Shown one piece after another: positions 35,658 to 44,124 of a stretch of 64,000 bases of DNA. The notes beneath the pieces are model-generated. The model was not told the DNA's origin. It worked only from the letters and a program-made list of their open reading frames with translations, and ran no database searches. Positions within the stretch are counted from its first letter, which is position 1. The number at the start of each line of letters is the position of its first letter. The translations under genes were made by a program, and so were the position numbers. The DNA is from Paenibacillus sp. HW567 (GTDB taxonomy: Bacteria; Bacillota; Bacilli; Paenibacillales; Paenibacillaceae). Where the stretch lies: positions 2,923,687 to 2,987,686 of the forward strand of contig NZ_KB910518.1 in assembly GCF_000374185.1 (NCBI RefSeq), read 5' to 3'.

Positions 35658-36408
35658 ATTCTTCCTCACCGCTTAACCGGTTCAAGAACTGCAAGGCACG
35701 CAGATTCCTTGGATGCTTCAGCACCTGCTGTGGCGTGCCCTGCTCCAAAATAACGCCGTTATCCATCATAACCATCTGGTCCGCCACATCTGCGGCAAAT
35801 TTCATCTCATGGGTGACGATAACCATCGTCATGCCTTCGGCGGCAAGCTGCCGGATCACCTTCAGCACCTCGCCTACCAGTTCGGGATCAAGCGCGGACG
35901 TTGGCTCATCAAAGAGCAGCACCTCCGGCTCCACCGCCATTGCCCGGGCAATAGCCACCCGCTGCTGCTGGCCTCCCGACAATTGATGCGGATAAGCATC
36001 CCCCTTGTCTGCCAGGCCAACCTTCGTTAGCAGCTCGATTCCCCGCTCACGCGCCTCCGCCTTCGGGCGTTTCTGGACGGTGACCTGTCCCTCCATCACA
36101 TTGCCAAGCGCGGTCATATGCGGAAACAGATTGTAGGACTGGAACACCATGCCCGTCCGCTGACGAAGCGCCAATACCAAACGCTGCGGGACAGTACTTG
36201 TCGGTGTAAACTCAAGCTGCAAATCATCCAGCCTCAAGATTCCCCGGTCAGGCCGCTCCAGCAGGTTGAAGCAGCGCAGCAGCGTTGTTTTGCCGGAGCC
36301 TGAAGGCCCGATGATCACCAGCACTTTGCCGTCCTCGACGGTGAGATCTACCCCCCTCAATACATGCAGCAAACCGAAAAATTTATGCACATCACGGATT
36401 TCAATCAC
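35656..36408 (-). CDS. Polar amino acid ABC transporter ATP-binding protein
   Basis: ATPase of 250 residues of the GlnQ/TcyC group. Walker A GPSGSGKT (about 35-42), Q-loop VFQSYNLFPH (about 85-95), signature LSGGQQQRVAIARAM (about 140-155), Walker B VLLFDEPTSALD, and H-loop VTHEM. The start is GTG 36408 with AAGGAGG; the longer frame upstream is Cys-rich and unlikely. Last gene of a binding protein-permease-ATPase operon in the usual order. Confidence 0.92.
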   Translation of the reverse strand: MIEIRDVHKFFGLLHVLRGVDLTVEDGKVLVIIGPSGSGKTTLLRCFNLLERPDRGILRLDDLQLEFTPTSTVPQRLVLALRQRTGMVFQSYNLFPHMTALGNVMEGQVTVQKRPKAEARERGIELLTKVGLADKGDAYPHQLSGGQQQRVAIARAMAVEPEVLLFDEPTSALDPELVGEVLKVIRQLAAEGMTMVIVTHEMKFAADVADQMVMMDNGVILEQGTPQQVLKHPRNLRALQFLNRLSGEEE

Positions 36409-36421
36409 GGAATATTCCTCC

Positions 36422-37090
36422 TTATCTTGCCGAATAACGGTCAAGCCGATTCTCCAGGTAGTTTTGCAGCACTGACAGCACGGAACAGAACAGCAGATAA
36501 AATAAGGCAGCCTCGGTGTACAGGAGCAGCGGCTCATAGGAGGCTGCAGTTATTTGCTGTGCGGTTCTGAAGATTTCCACATAAGTAATCGTTGCAGCAA
36601 GCGAGGTATCCTTCACCAGACTGATAAAAGAATTCGACAAAGGCGGAACCGAAACACGCGCTGCCTGGGGCAGAATGATCCGCCGAAGCGCCTGGCCGCG
36701 GGTCATTCCAACAGAAAATGCCGCTTCCCATTGGCCTCTTGGAATGGACAGTACCGCAGCCCGCACAATCTCGGAGGAATAAGCGCCTACACTGAGCGTG
36801 AAGCCAATCGCAGCGGCAGTAAACGGATCGAGGAGGATGCCCACTGCCGGCAAGCCATAAAAAATGATGAACAACTGAACCAGCAGCGGTGTTCCCCGAA
36901 TGATCCATACATAGAAACGTGCAATCAGCTTCGGCAGCGTCCACGGCGAAAGCCGGATGAGTGCGGTACACACGGCAAGCAGCAGTCCCAGAATGAAGGA
37001 GACTACAGCCAGCGGAATGGTAAAAGCCACCCCGGCTTTCAGCAGGGGCAGCATGGAATCGAGGAAAATCTGTATTTTGCGGTCATCCAT
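36422..37090 (-). CDS. Polar amino acid ABC transporter permease
   Basis: Permease of 222 residues with about five transmembrane helices and the conserved GTPLLVQLFIIFYGLP (about 68-83) and EAAFSVGMTRGQALRRIILPQA loop (about 122-145). The C-terminal part (VEIFRTAQQITAAS) is close to TcyB/YxeN permeases that import cystine or cysteine derivatives. Substrate assignment to cystine is a suggestion from similarity by eye. Confidence 0.9.
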   Translation of the reverse strand: MDDRKIQIFLDSMLPLLKAGVAFTIPLAVVSFILGLLLAVCTALIRLSPWTLPKLIARFYVWIIRGTPLLVQLFIIFYGLPAVGILLDPFTAAAIGFTLSVGAYSSEIVRAAVLSIPRGQWEAAFSVGMTRGQALRRIILPQAARVSVPPLSNSFISLVKDTSLAATITYVEIFRTAQQITAASYEPLLLYTEAALFYLLFCSVLSVLQNYLENRLDRYSAR

Positions 37091-37150
37091 TCGGCAGACA
37101 TCCTTCCCAAGGGTTCAGGGTTTAGGGGCCACCCCCAAACACAACGCTTA

Positions 37151-37993
37151 TTATTTGGATACATCAGCACCGAAATATTTCTCGGAAATTTTCAGGTACG
37201 TCCCATCGCTTTTCATGGCTGACAGTGCTTCGTTTACCGCCTTCACCAGCTCTTCATTGCCTTTCAGGAAGGTGGCCGCGCTATGTGAGCCTGCTGCGAT
37301 CTCATCGACAACTTTAATCTTCACATCCGGTCTCTGCTTTTTCAGATCCAGATAGGACAGACCATCATTCACGGTTGCATCAATCCGGCCCGAGATCAGC
37401 AGGTCAATGGCCTGGCTGAAACCCTCAATAGCCACAATCTCAGCACCGTTCTCGCGGGCGATAGCGGATAGATTGCTGGTCAGCGACTGGCCAGCTTTTT
37501 TGCCTTTCAGGTCTGCAAAGGATGTAATGTCTTTGTTCTTCTCGCTGACGATCAGCACTGCCTTGGAGACAATGTACGGATCAGAGAAATCATATTTGAC
37601 CTTGCGTTCTTCCGTAATTGACACTTCGTTAAAGATCACATCAAACCGCTTGGCATCCATACCAGCAAAAAGCCCATCCCACTGGGTTTCGAAAAACTCC
37701 GGCTTAACCCCTATCCGCTTGGATACCTCCCCGGCGATTTCCACATCAAATCCGGTCAGCTTGCCGGAGGTATCATGAAAAGTGAAAGGAGCGTATGTTC
37801 CTTCGGTTCCAATACGCAGCTTGCCGCTTGCTTTTATAGTCTCAAGGCTGTTCCGCCCTGCCGGAGCAGTTGTTGCTGTACCTTCGCTTGCCGCAGTAGA
37901 CTGCTCTGCCGCATTGTTGCTTGTGTTGTTGCCGCAGGCCGCCGCCAGTATCACCGCAAGCAGCAGCATTATGGTCAGGCTTATTTTTTTCAT
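37151..37993 (-). CDS. Polar amino acid-binding lipoprotein (possibly cystine)
   Basis: Family 3 solute-binding protein of 280 residues. Lipobox LAAAC with Cys20, followed by an Asn/Ser-rich linker. The mature part has GTEGTYAPFTFHD (about 70-83), GFDVEIAGEVSKRIG and IFNEVSITEERKVKYDFSDPY, typical of amino-acid binders. First gene of the operon with the permease and ATPase. TcyA-like sequence features suggest cystine, but glutamine or other polar amino acids cannot be ruled out. Confidence 0.9.
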   Translation of the reverse strand: MKKISLTIMLLLAVILAAACGNNTSNNAAEQSTAASEGTATTAPAGRNSLETIKASGKLRIGTEGTYAPFTFHDTSGKLTGFDVEIAGEVSKRIGVKPEFFETQWDGLFAGMDAKRFDVIFNEVSITEERKVKYDFSDPYIVSKAVLIVSEKNKDITSFADLKGKKAGQSLTSNLSAIARENGAEIVAIEGFSQAIDLLISGRIDATVNDGLSYLDLKKQRPDVKIKVVDEIAAGSHSAATFLKGNEELVKAVNEALSAMKSDGTYLKISEKYFGADVSK

Positions 37994-38069
37994 GATTGAT
38001 GTCCTCTCTCCTCTGAATAATCCTTGGGATTAGCATCCCCAATGACAGGCGGATCACTCAACTCGTCCG

Positions 38070-38097
38070 TTGACATCAAGCCTGAATATGATATATT
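38070..38097 (+). promoter_or_regulatory. Promoter of the thiamine operon
   Basis: TTGACA (38070-38075), 16-bp spacer, TATATT (38092-38097). It lies 34 bp upstream of the riboswitch and points at it. Confidence 0.7.
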
Positions 38098-38131
38098 AAG
38101 TAGCAATTGTGAATTCAATATCGACCTGTTA

Positions 38132-38222
38132 TTTCACTAGGGGAGTCTGCCGACTGAGACGAAGCCTTAAGCTTCGGACCCTTGGAACCTGATCTGGATC
38201 ATACCAGCGGAGGGAAGTGGAA
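38132..38222 (+). ncRNA. TPP riboswitch (THI element)
   Basis: The conserved parts of the thiamine pyrophosphate aptamer are all present: AGGGGAGTC near the 5' end, CTGAGAC (38153-38159), a variable arm, GACCCTTGGAACCTGATCTGG, then CATACCAGCGGAGGGAAGTGG at the 3' end. The closing P1 stem pairs TTCACT-like and AGTGGAA sequence. It controls the thi operon that begins at 38349, so the six genes should be shut off when thiamine pyrophosphate is plentiful. Confidence 0.97.
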
Positions 38223-38270
38223 CAGAATGGCTCAGCGGTACCGCTTTATGCTGTCTGCCTGAACCTTTCG

Positions 38271-38310
38271 GACCCATTTGTCTCCTCCAGAGACGGATGG
38301 GTCTTTATTG
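38271..38310 (+). terminator. Riboswitch-controlled intrinsic terminator
   Basis: GACCCATTTGTCTC (38271-38284) pairs with GAGACGGATGGGTC (38290-38303), followed by TTTATTG. It lies between the aptamer and the first gene, so the switch probably acts by terminating transcription. Confidence 0.85.
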
Positions 38311-38348
38311 TGTCCATTAAGTATCGCTACATACGAAGGAGGCTTTGC

Positions 38349-39125
38349 TTGCATACGAATATGATCTCTATTACTGACCTGATCTATTCTTTTGAAGCAT
38401 CACCCAAGGCTCCGGTATTCTCCGGGATTTCTATGAACGTCATTCAGGGCGAATTCATCTCCATTGTCGGGGCCAGCGGCTGCGGCAAAAGCACGCTCTT
38501 CAAGATTATTGCCGGGCTTCTGCCCCATTCCGGCGGTGAGATCAGAATTCACGGACAACTCTCCGGGGAGCCTTCCTCGCGATTGGGGCAAGTTGCCTAT
38601 ATGCCGCAGCAGGACCTGCTGCCCTGGCGGACTGTGCTGGACAACTGCCTGCTGCCTTGGGAGCTGAAGCAGATTGGCAGTAAGGCCGAGGCTGCAACGC
38701 AGATCCGTGAAATGCTGGCCCGTTTCGGCTTGGCGGGAACAGAGGCAGCCTATCCCGCAGAGCTGTCCGGCGGGATGCGCCAGAGGGTTGCTCTGCTGCG
38801 CACGCTTGCCGCCGGGAATGAACTGCTGCTGCTGGATGAGCCCTTCGGGGCGCTGGATGCGATTACAAAGCGCGAACTGCACCGCTGGCTGCTCTCGCTG
38901 TGGAGCAGCCTGGAGAAGACAGTGCTGTTCATCACGCATGATCTGGAGGAGGCTTTGCTGCTCAGCGACCGGATCTATCTGATGTCCGGCGGGGCAGGCG
39001 GCGGCTTGCAGGAGCTGGCTGTAGATTTGCCGCGCCCGAGACATTACAAAATGAACTATGAACCGCAGTTTGTCGCCCTGCGGGAGGATTTGGAGCGGAG
39101 GCTGCATGAAAGCCGCATGGTGTAG
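38349..39125 (+). CDS. thiZ: Thiamine-precursor ABC transporter, ATPase (ThiZ)
   Basis: 258-residue ATPase of the nitrate/sulfonate/taurine-type subfamily, first gene under the TPP riboswitch. Walker A GASGCGKS (about 41-48), signature [15 protein letters not shown] (about 140), Walker B LLLLDEPFGALD, H-loop FITHDLEE. TTG 38349 has AAGGAGG six bases before it; ATG 38361 is 18 bases from it and therefore less likely. It overlaps the permease gene by 20 bp. Role: powers uptake of a hydroxymethylpyrimidine-type thiamine precursor, following the ThiXYZ family. Confidence 0.88.
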   Translation: MHTNMISITDLIYSFEASPKAPVFSGISMNVIQGEFISIVGASGCGKSTLFKIIAGLLPHSGGEIRIHGQLSGEPSSRLGQVAYMPQQDLLPWRTVLDNCLLPWELKQIGSKAEAATQIREMLARFGLAGTEAAYPAELSGGMRQRVALLRTLAAGNELLLLDEPFGALDAITKRELHRWLLSLWSSLEKTVLFITHDLEEALLLSDRIYLMSGGAGGGLQELAVDLPRPRHYKMNYEPQFVALREDLERRLHESRMV

Positions 39126-39882
39126 AAAAGCATTTCGCAATTACGGGCCTTTTGCTCTGCTGGCAGTGTTTACTCTTGTCGCCTGGGAGACCGCAGCGCG
39201 CCTGGAGCTGATTCCCTCGTTCATCCTTCCAGCTCCTTCATCCATCTTCATGGCGCTTGTCCGGCAAAGAGGGTTGCTGTTCGGAGTGCATTTGCCCGCG
39301 ACGCTGGAGGAGGTACTGCTCGGGTTTGGCCTATCGGTAAGCTGCGGCTTGCTGCTGGGGACGGGGATGCACATGTTCACTCCGCTGGAAAAGGCGCTGT
39401 ATCCCCTGCTCGTTATCAGCCAGACGGTTCCGCTGATTGCATTGTCGCCCATTTTTATTATGTGGTTCGGCTATACGCTGTGGAGCAAGGTTGCGGTGGT
39501 GTTCCTGACTGCCTTTTTCCCGGTGGTGGTGGGGACCTATGACGGTCTGCATAAAAGCGGGGCGATATACCGGGAGCTTCTGCTGACTCTTGGCGCGAAC
39601 CGCTGGCAGATTCTGCAGAAGACGCAGATTCCACCGGCGCTGCCTGCTTTTTTCTCAGGACTCAAGCTCTCCATTGTCTATTGCGTGATTGGCGCAACCA
39701 TTGGCGAATGGCTGGGCGGCTCTAAAGGTCTTGGTTATTTCAGCCGCCGGATGGCCGGAAATCTGCAAAGCGCAGAAATGTTCGCCGCCGTTGTCCTGCT
39801 GTCCGCGCTCGGTGTCACCTTGTTCTTAAGCATAACCTTGCTTGAACGGATCATTTTGAAGAAAAGAGGTATTTATCGGTGA
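39106..39882 (+). CDS. thiX: Thiamine-precursor ABC transporter, permease (ThiX)
   Basis: Permease of 258 residues with about six helices. The family's TLGANRWQILQKTQIPPALPAFFSGLK loop (about 163-190) contacts the ATPase. The ATG at 39106 has GGAGG four bases before it. It overlaps both neighbours (ATPase by 20 bp, binding protein by 4 bp), so all three are translated together. Assigned by operon position under the THI element and by its match to the thiX type of permease. Confidence 0.88.
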   Translation: MKAAWCRKAFRNYGPFALLAVFTLVAWETAARLELIPSFILPAPSSIFMALVRQRGLLFGVHLPATLEEVLLGFGLSVSCGLLLGTGMHMFTPLEKALYPLLVISQTVPLIALSPIFIMWFGYTLWSKVAVVFLTAFFPVVVGTYDGLHKSGAIYRELLLTLGANRWQILQKTQIPPALPAFFSGLKLSIVYCVIGATIGEWLGGSKGLGYFSRRMAGNLQSAEMFAAVVLLSALGVTLFLSITLLERIILKKRGIYR

Positions 39883-40931
39883 AAATCATCCGCTACGTAA
39901 ATTCTGTGAGGAAAAGGAAGCTGCCCCTAGCTCCCCTCTTGTTGCTGTTGTGTCTTGGAGTTGCTGCCGGCGGCTGTGGGCCAGCCAACAGTACTGCCCC
40001 TTCCGGCTCCGCTGCGGCCAAAGAAGGCGCTCCGCGCCACAAGCTCACCATCATGCTCGACTGGTATCCGAATGCGGTCCACACCTTCCTGTATGCCGCT
40101 CAGCAGAATGGCTATTTTGCCGAAGAAGGCCTGGACGTGGATATCCAGATGCCCGCTGACAGCAATGACGCCCTGAAGCTGGTGGCCGCAGGAAAAGTTG
40201 ATCTGGCCCTAAGCTACCAGCCGCAGGTGCTGATGGCCCGCGGAGAGCAGATTCCGGTCAAATCCGTTGCCGCCATCGTGAGGCATCCGCTGAACCACCT
40301 GATGGTTCCGGCAGACAGCGGGATCAAGAGCCCTAAAGATCTGGCGGGCAAAGCGGCCGGTTATTCCTCCGTTCCGCTCTATGAAGCGATGCTCAAAACT
40401 ATGGTTCGAACCGATGGAGGCGATCCTGCCGCCGTCAATCTGATTGATGTGGGCTTTGACCTGATTCCCGCCATTTCCACCGGACGGGTAGACGGGATTA
40501 TCGGCGGCTTCATTAACCATGAGCAGTTGATTCTGGAAAAGGAAGGCCATCCTGTAACCTCCCTAGATCCGACAGCTTATGGCGTACCCGACTATTATGA
40601 GCTGGTGCTTGTCGCCAGCGAACAGGGTCTGCAAAATTCGAAGGCCGATATCCAGAAGTTCATTAACGCGGCACGCAAGGGACAGAGGTTCGTCCAAGAG
40701 CAGCCGCAGCAGGCGCTGGAACTGCTGCTGGCGCATGAAGACGCCACAGCCCCGCTCGACAAGGACATTGAAGCTGCAAGTCTGGAAATTCTGCTGCCGC
40801 TGATGGATGCAGGCGATGTGCCCTTTGGCTATCAGGACCCTGAGTCCTGGGACAAGGTGCAGAAGTGGCTGAGTGACAACGGGCTGCTGAACGGAGAGGT
40901 CAACAGTCAGGAGGCTTTTATTAATTTGTAA
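39879..40931 (+). CDS. thiY: Thiamine-precursor-binding lipoprotein (ThiY)
   Basis: NMT1/THI5-like binding protein of 350 residues. Signal peptide with lipobox AGGC (Cys33). The mature part opens KLTIMLDWYPNAVHTFLYAAQ, the hallmark of pyrimidine-precursor binders in this family; DLALSYQPQVLMARG and FINHEQLILEKEGHP follow. The GTG start overlaps the permease stop. ThiY proteins bind N-formyl-4-amino-5-aminomethyl-2-methylpyrimidine, a thiamine breakdown product; whether that exact compound is used here is inferred. No TenA-type hydrolase is in the window. Confidence 0.9.
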   Translation: MKIIRYVNSVRKRKLPLAPLLLLLCLGVAAGGCGPANSTAPSGSAAAKEGAPRHKLTIMLDWYPNAVHTFLYAAQQNGYFAEEGLDVDIQMPADSNDALKLVAAGKVDLALSYQPQVLMARGEQIPVKSVAAIVRHPLNHLMVPADSGIKSPKDLAGKAAGYSSVPLYEAMLKTMVRTDGGDPAAVNLIDVGFDLIPAISTGRVDGIIGGFINHEQLILEKEGHPVTSLDPTAYGVPDYYELVLVASEQGLQNSKADIQKFINAARKGQRFVQEQPQQALELLLAHEDATAPLDKDIEAASLEILLPLMDAGDVPFGYQDPESWDKVQKWLSDNGLLNGEVNSQEAFINL

Positions 40932-40932
40932 G

Positions 40933-41056
40933 GCGTATGCTTCCGAAGCGAGTTTTGTACGAAGCTGATCTGGGATGCGTATGCTAACAAAACTAAGCAT
41001 ATGCTTCCGAAGTAAGTTTTGCCGAAGTGATTTCAAGAAGTAACGCTAACAAAACT
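40933..41056. repeat. Tandem duplicated 62-bp element between thiY and thiM
   Basis: Two units, 40933-40994 and 40997-41056, start GC(G/A)TATGCTTCCGAAG and end GCTAACAAAACT. Each contains AGTTTTG and its complement CAAAACT about 25-30 bases apart, so each can form a hairpin with an open loop. They fill nearly all of the gap between the two genes. The element resembles a dispersed intergenic unit more than a terminator; no U-run follows. Confidence 0.8.
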
Positions 41057-41073
41057 TTTAAGGAGTGATAATC

Positions 41074-41871
41074 ATGTCATTTTTATCAAAGGTACGGGAA
41101 AGCAATCCGCTGGTGCATAACATTACGAATATTGTGGTCGCAGGCTTCAGCGCGAACGGGCTATTGGCCTTGGGCGCTTCGCCTTTTATGGCCGATGCGC
41201 ATGAAGAAGTAGCAGACATAGCGGCTATGTCAGGAGCAGTCGTGCTCAACATAGGTACTCTGAACGACTATGCCATCAGCTCTATGCTCCTGGCCGGACA
41301 AGCCGCGAACCGCCATCAGGTGCCGGTGGTGCTTGATCCGGTGGGAGCCGGAGCTACCGCTTACCGTACAGAGGTTACGCATAAGCTCGTGAACGGCATG
41401 CAGATTACCGCGCTGCGCGGCAACGTTGCTGAGGTGGCCCATGTTGTCGGGGAGAGCTGGAGCATTAAAGGCGTAGATGCCGGAGCTGGAGACGGCGATG
41501 TGGTGGCACTCGCGGTAAAAGCTGCGCGGAAGCTGAATTGTGTCGTGATCATCACTGGCAAGGAGGATGTTATCACGGATGGCAACAGCACTTATGTGGT
41601 CAGCAACGGGCATCCCATTCTGACAAAAGTTACCGGCACAGGCTGTCTGCTCAGTGCAGTTGTGGGCGCTTTTCTGGCGGCCAGCGGCGGAGTCTGGCTG
41701 GAGGCGGCAGCGGAAGCTCTCTCCTTCTATGGCGTGGCGGCCGAGATTGCCGCAGAGCGGACACACGGACAGGGTCCGGGCAGCTTCCAGTCTGAATTCC
41801 TGAATCAATTGGCGCTGGTGACTCCGGAAATATACTCCGGGCGCTCCCGTGTGCAGCGGCTTGCACAATAA
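41074..41871 (+). CDS. thiM: Hydroxyethylthiazole kinase
   Basis: Ribokinase-like enzyme of 265 residues that phosphorylates the thiazole moiety so it can be joined to the pyrimidine. Conserved features: [24 protein letters not shown] (about 16-40), [11 protein letters not shown] (about 92-102), and the catalytic [11 protein letters not shown] (about 190-200, Cys). The ATG at 41074 has AAGGAG eight bases before it. Fourth gene of the operon, after the tandem 62-bp repeats. With ThiD and ThiE it completes a salvage route for thiamine. Confidence 0.95.
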   Translation: MSFLSKVRESNPLVHNITNIVVAGFSANGLLALGASPFMADAHEEVADIAAMSGAVVLNIGTLNDYAISSMLLAGQAANRHQVPVVLDPVGAGATAYRTEVTHKLVNGMQITALRGNVAEVAHVVGESWSIKGVDAGAGDGDVVALAVKAARKLNCVVIITGKEDVITDGNSTYVVSNGHPILTKVTGTGCLLSAVVGAFLAASGGVWLEAAAEALSFYGVAAEIAAERTHGQGPGSFQSEFLNQLALVTPEIYSGRSRVQRLAQ

Positions 41872-41895
41872 CGGCAGTCCGGCAAAGGAGACATT

Positions 41896-42717
41896 ATGAT
41901 GTCAAAAGTATTCAAGGCATTAACTGTCGCCGGCTCCGACAGCGGCGGCGGTGCCGGTATCCAAGCCGATCTCAAAACCTTTCAGGAGCTAGGAGTATAC
42001 GGCATGTCCGCACTTACGGCAGTGACGGCGCAGAACACGCTCGGTGTGCAGGGTGTGTATCCGCTGGAAGCGGTGGCCGTTGCTGCACAGCTTGATTCCG
42101 TCGGAACTGATCTGGCACCGGATGCGGTCAAAACCGGCATGCTGTTCAGCAGCGGGCTGATTCGCGTGGTGGCCGACAAGGTCCGGCAATACGGCTGGAC
42201 TAAGCTTGTGGTCGACCCGGTGATGATTGCCAAGGGCGGCTCCCCGCTGCTTCAGCAGGAGGCCGTACACGCGCTGATTACCTCACTGCTGCCGCTAGCC
42301 TTAGTCATCACACCGAACATTCCTGAGGCGGAAGTCCTCACCGGGATGACTATCACTTCTCTTGCCGGCCGCGAAGCAGCCGCCAAGCTTATTCATACAA
42401 TGGGACCGCAATACGTGGTGCTCAAGGGCGGTCATGAAGAAGGAACCGCCCATGTGACAGACCTGCTCTATGACGGGCAGGCATTCGCTTATTTGGAGAG
42501 CCCGCGCATTCACACCCGGCATACGCATGGAACGGGCTGCACGTATTCCGCAGCGGTTGCTGCCGGATTCGCCAAGGGCCAGGGGATCATGGAGGCGGTT
42601 CACACTGCCAAAGCTTTTATCCAGGCGGCGATTGAAGACAGCTTGAACCTTGGGGCAGGACATGGACCAACGAATCATTTTGCTTATCAGAACAGACTTC
42701 GGGGGGTGCGGCCATGA
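41896..42717 (+). CDS. thiD: Hydroxymethylpyrimidine (phosphate) kinase
   Basis: 273-residue kinase of the ThiD type, normal length. Key motifs: [17 protein letters not shown] (about 14-30), [24 protein letters not shown] (about 107-115) and [16 protein letters not shown] (about 208-223). It converts HMP to HMP diphosphate. It starts with AAAGGAG and its end overlaps thiE by ATGA, so the two are coupled. Confidence 0.95.
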   Translation: MMSKVFKALTVAGSDSGGGAGIQADLKTFQELGVYGMSALTAVTAQNTLGVQGVYPLEAVAVAAQLDSVGTDLAPDAVKTGMLFSSGLIRVVADKVRQYGWTKLVVDPVMIAKGGSPLLQQEAVHALITSLLPLALVITPNIPEAEVLTGMTITSLAGREAAAKLIHTMGPQYVVLKGGHEEGTAHVTDLLYDGQAFAYLESPRIHTRHTHGTGCTYSAAVAAGFAKGQGIMEAVHTAKAFIQAAIEDSLNLGAGHGPTNHFAYQNRLRGVRP

Positions 42718-43370
42718 ACCGGATCAGCAGTGAACATATGCGGGGAATGTTGAAGCTGTATTTCATTATGGGCAGTGTAAATTGCCGGAAATCCCCACTG
42801 GATACCCTTGCAGCGGCTATTGAAGGCGGAATAACCATGTTCCAGTTTCGTGAAAAGGGGGCTGGCGCACTGACCGGACAAGCATACTTTGAGCTGGCGC
42901 AGCAGCTTCAGATGAGCTGCCGGGAGCATCGTGTCCCTTTTATCGTAAATGATGATATCGGACTGGCGGTTGCCCTTGATGCGGACGGCGTTCATGTCGG
43001 ACAGAGCGATGCCCCGGCCCGCTCCATCCGCCAGCGTCTCGGAGCGCACAAAATCGTCGGCGTCTCCGCCCATACCCTGGACGAAGCGCGGCAGGCAATC
43101 GCTGACGGAGCAGACTACCTGGGAGTCGGTCCGGTCTACCCCACAATCTCCAAAGATGATGCCGAAGCCGTCCAGGGAACGGCTGTGATTGAGGAGCTGC
43201 GGCAGAGCGGAATCACCCTCCCCCTCGTTGGCATCGGCGGAATCACCGCGGCGAATACACCGCCGGTAATCAGGGCTGGCGCAGACGGCATATCCGTAAT
43301 TTCGGCAATTGCCGGTGCGGAGGACATCAGCGGGGCAGCGCGGGAGTTCCTGCTGGCGATTAAGCTGTAG
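42714..43370 (+). CDS. thiE: Thiamine phosphate synthase
   Basis: 218 residues, TIM-barrel enzyme that joins HMP diphosphate and thiazole phosphate. Conserved: FQFREKG (about 43-49), [22 protein letters not shown] (about 78-98), [15 protein letters not shown] (about 137-151), [14 protein letters not shown] (about 173-186), and a final [11 protein letters not shown]. Fused in translation to thiD by a 4-bp overlap. Last gene of the operon. Confidence 0.95.
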   Translation: MNRISSEHMRGMLKLYFIMGSVNCRKSPLDTLAAAIEGGITMFQFREKGAGALTGQAYFELAQQLQMSCREHRVPFIVNDDIGLAVALDADGVHVGQSDAPARSIRQRLGAHKIVGVSAHTLDEARQAIADGADYLGVGPVYPTISKDDAEAVQGTAVIEELRQSGITLPLVGIGGITAANTPPVIRAGADGISVISAIAGAEDISGAAREFLLAIKL

Positions 43371-43415
43371 CCACGTCAGCCATAGCGTGTGGCCCCGCTT
43401 GGCTCCGTAAATAGC

Positions 43416-43460
43416 AAAAAGCACAGTTGCCTGGATATCAGCATCGGCGCTGTGCTTTTT
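43416..43460. terminator. Terminator at the end of the thi operon
   Basis: AAAAAGCACAG (43416-43426) pairs with CTGTGCTTTTT (43450-43460) around a 23-base loop. A-rich at one side and T-rich at the other, so it can serve both thiE and the facing GNAT gene. Confidence 0.75.
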
Positions 43461-43479
43461 GTTCCTTTTAAATAAGGCG

Positions 43480-44025
43480 CTATTCTCTCCATCTTCCCAT
43501 TACAACCGTGTTGTAGTAGTTGCCGTCAGACAGGAGCTTGTCTTTTTGCAGCACGCCTTCGGCTTCGAATCCCAGCTTGCGGTAGAGGTTAATGGCGCTG
43601 CCGTTGGTCTCCAGAACATACAAGGACATTTTGCGGATGCCACTGGAATCGGCCCAGTCAATCGAGGCTTGCAGCAGATTTTTGCCGATGCCATATCCCC
43701 AATATTCCTGCAGCACTCCGATTCCAAATTCCACTTTATGCGCCAGCCGCTGTAAACTGCTGCCTTCACATCTGGAGAACCCGGCGATTCTGTCATTCAC
43801 CAACGCCACCAGAAAAAGATTCCGGTCATTTGCGGTATCCGTGTGAATAATCTGTTCAAAGCCGTCTGCATCAATGTAGGCCTCACCGCGCACACGGTCC
43901 AGGTTCTCGGTCTCTCCATCAATTTGCAGCCGGACCTCTGACAGCTCCTGCGCATCGGCAGGTGCGGCTGATCTTATGGTGTAGCTTACTCCATTACGAG
44001 TGAATTGCTGTGGCTCAATCTTCAT
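43480..44025 (-). CDS. GNAT-family N-acetyltransferase
   Basis: 181 residues, ribosomal-protein/aminoglycoside-type GNAT fold. The acetyl-CoA-binding motif A is VEFGIGVLQEYWGYGIGKNLLQ (about 109-130). Motif B follows with KMSLYVLETNGSAINLYRKLGFEAEGVLQ. The start has GGAAGGGAG before it. The acceptor substrate cannot be inferred. Convergent with the thi operon. Confidence 0.9.
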   Translation of the reverse strand: MKIEPQQFTRNGVSYTIRSAAPADAQELSEVRLQIDGETENLDRVRGEAYIDADGFEQIIHTDTANDRNLFLVALVNDRIAGFSRCEGSSLQRLAHKVEFGIGVLQEYWGYGIGKNLLQASIDWADSSGIRKMSLYVLETNGSAINLYRKLGFEAEGVLQKDKLLSDGNYYNTVVMGRWRE

Positions 44026-44124
44026 GCTGCGCTCCCTTCCCGTACATTAGTTAATTTACATCAGCCTGAACTAGGCGTATCATCCAGAAGGAAGCAACTA
44101 ATTCTCAGAAGCTGGTGATCTATC

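Noticed and set aside
40933..41056. CRISPR-like array
   Set aside because: Only two units directly adjacent with no variable spacers; a tandem repeat, not CRISPR.
42687..43424. 245-residue frame on the minus strand
   Set aside because: Antisense to thiE, which is certain; no conserved motif.
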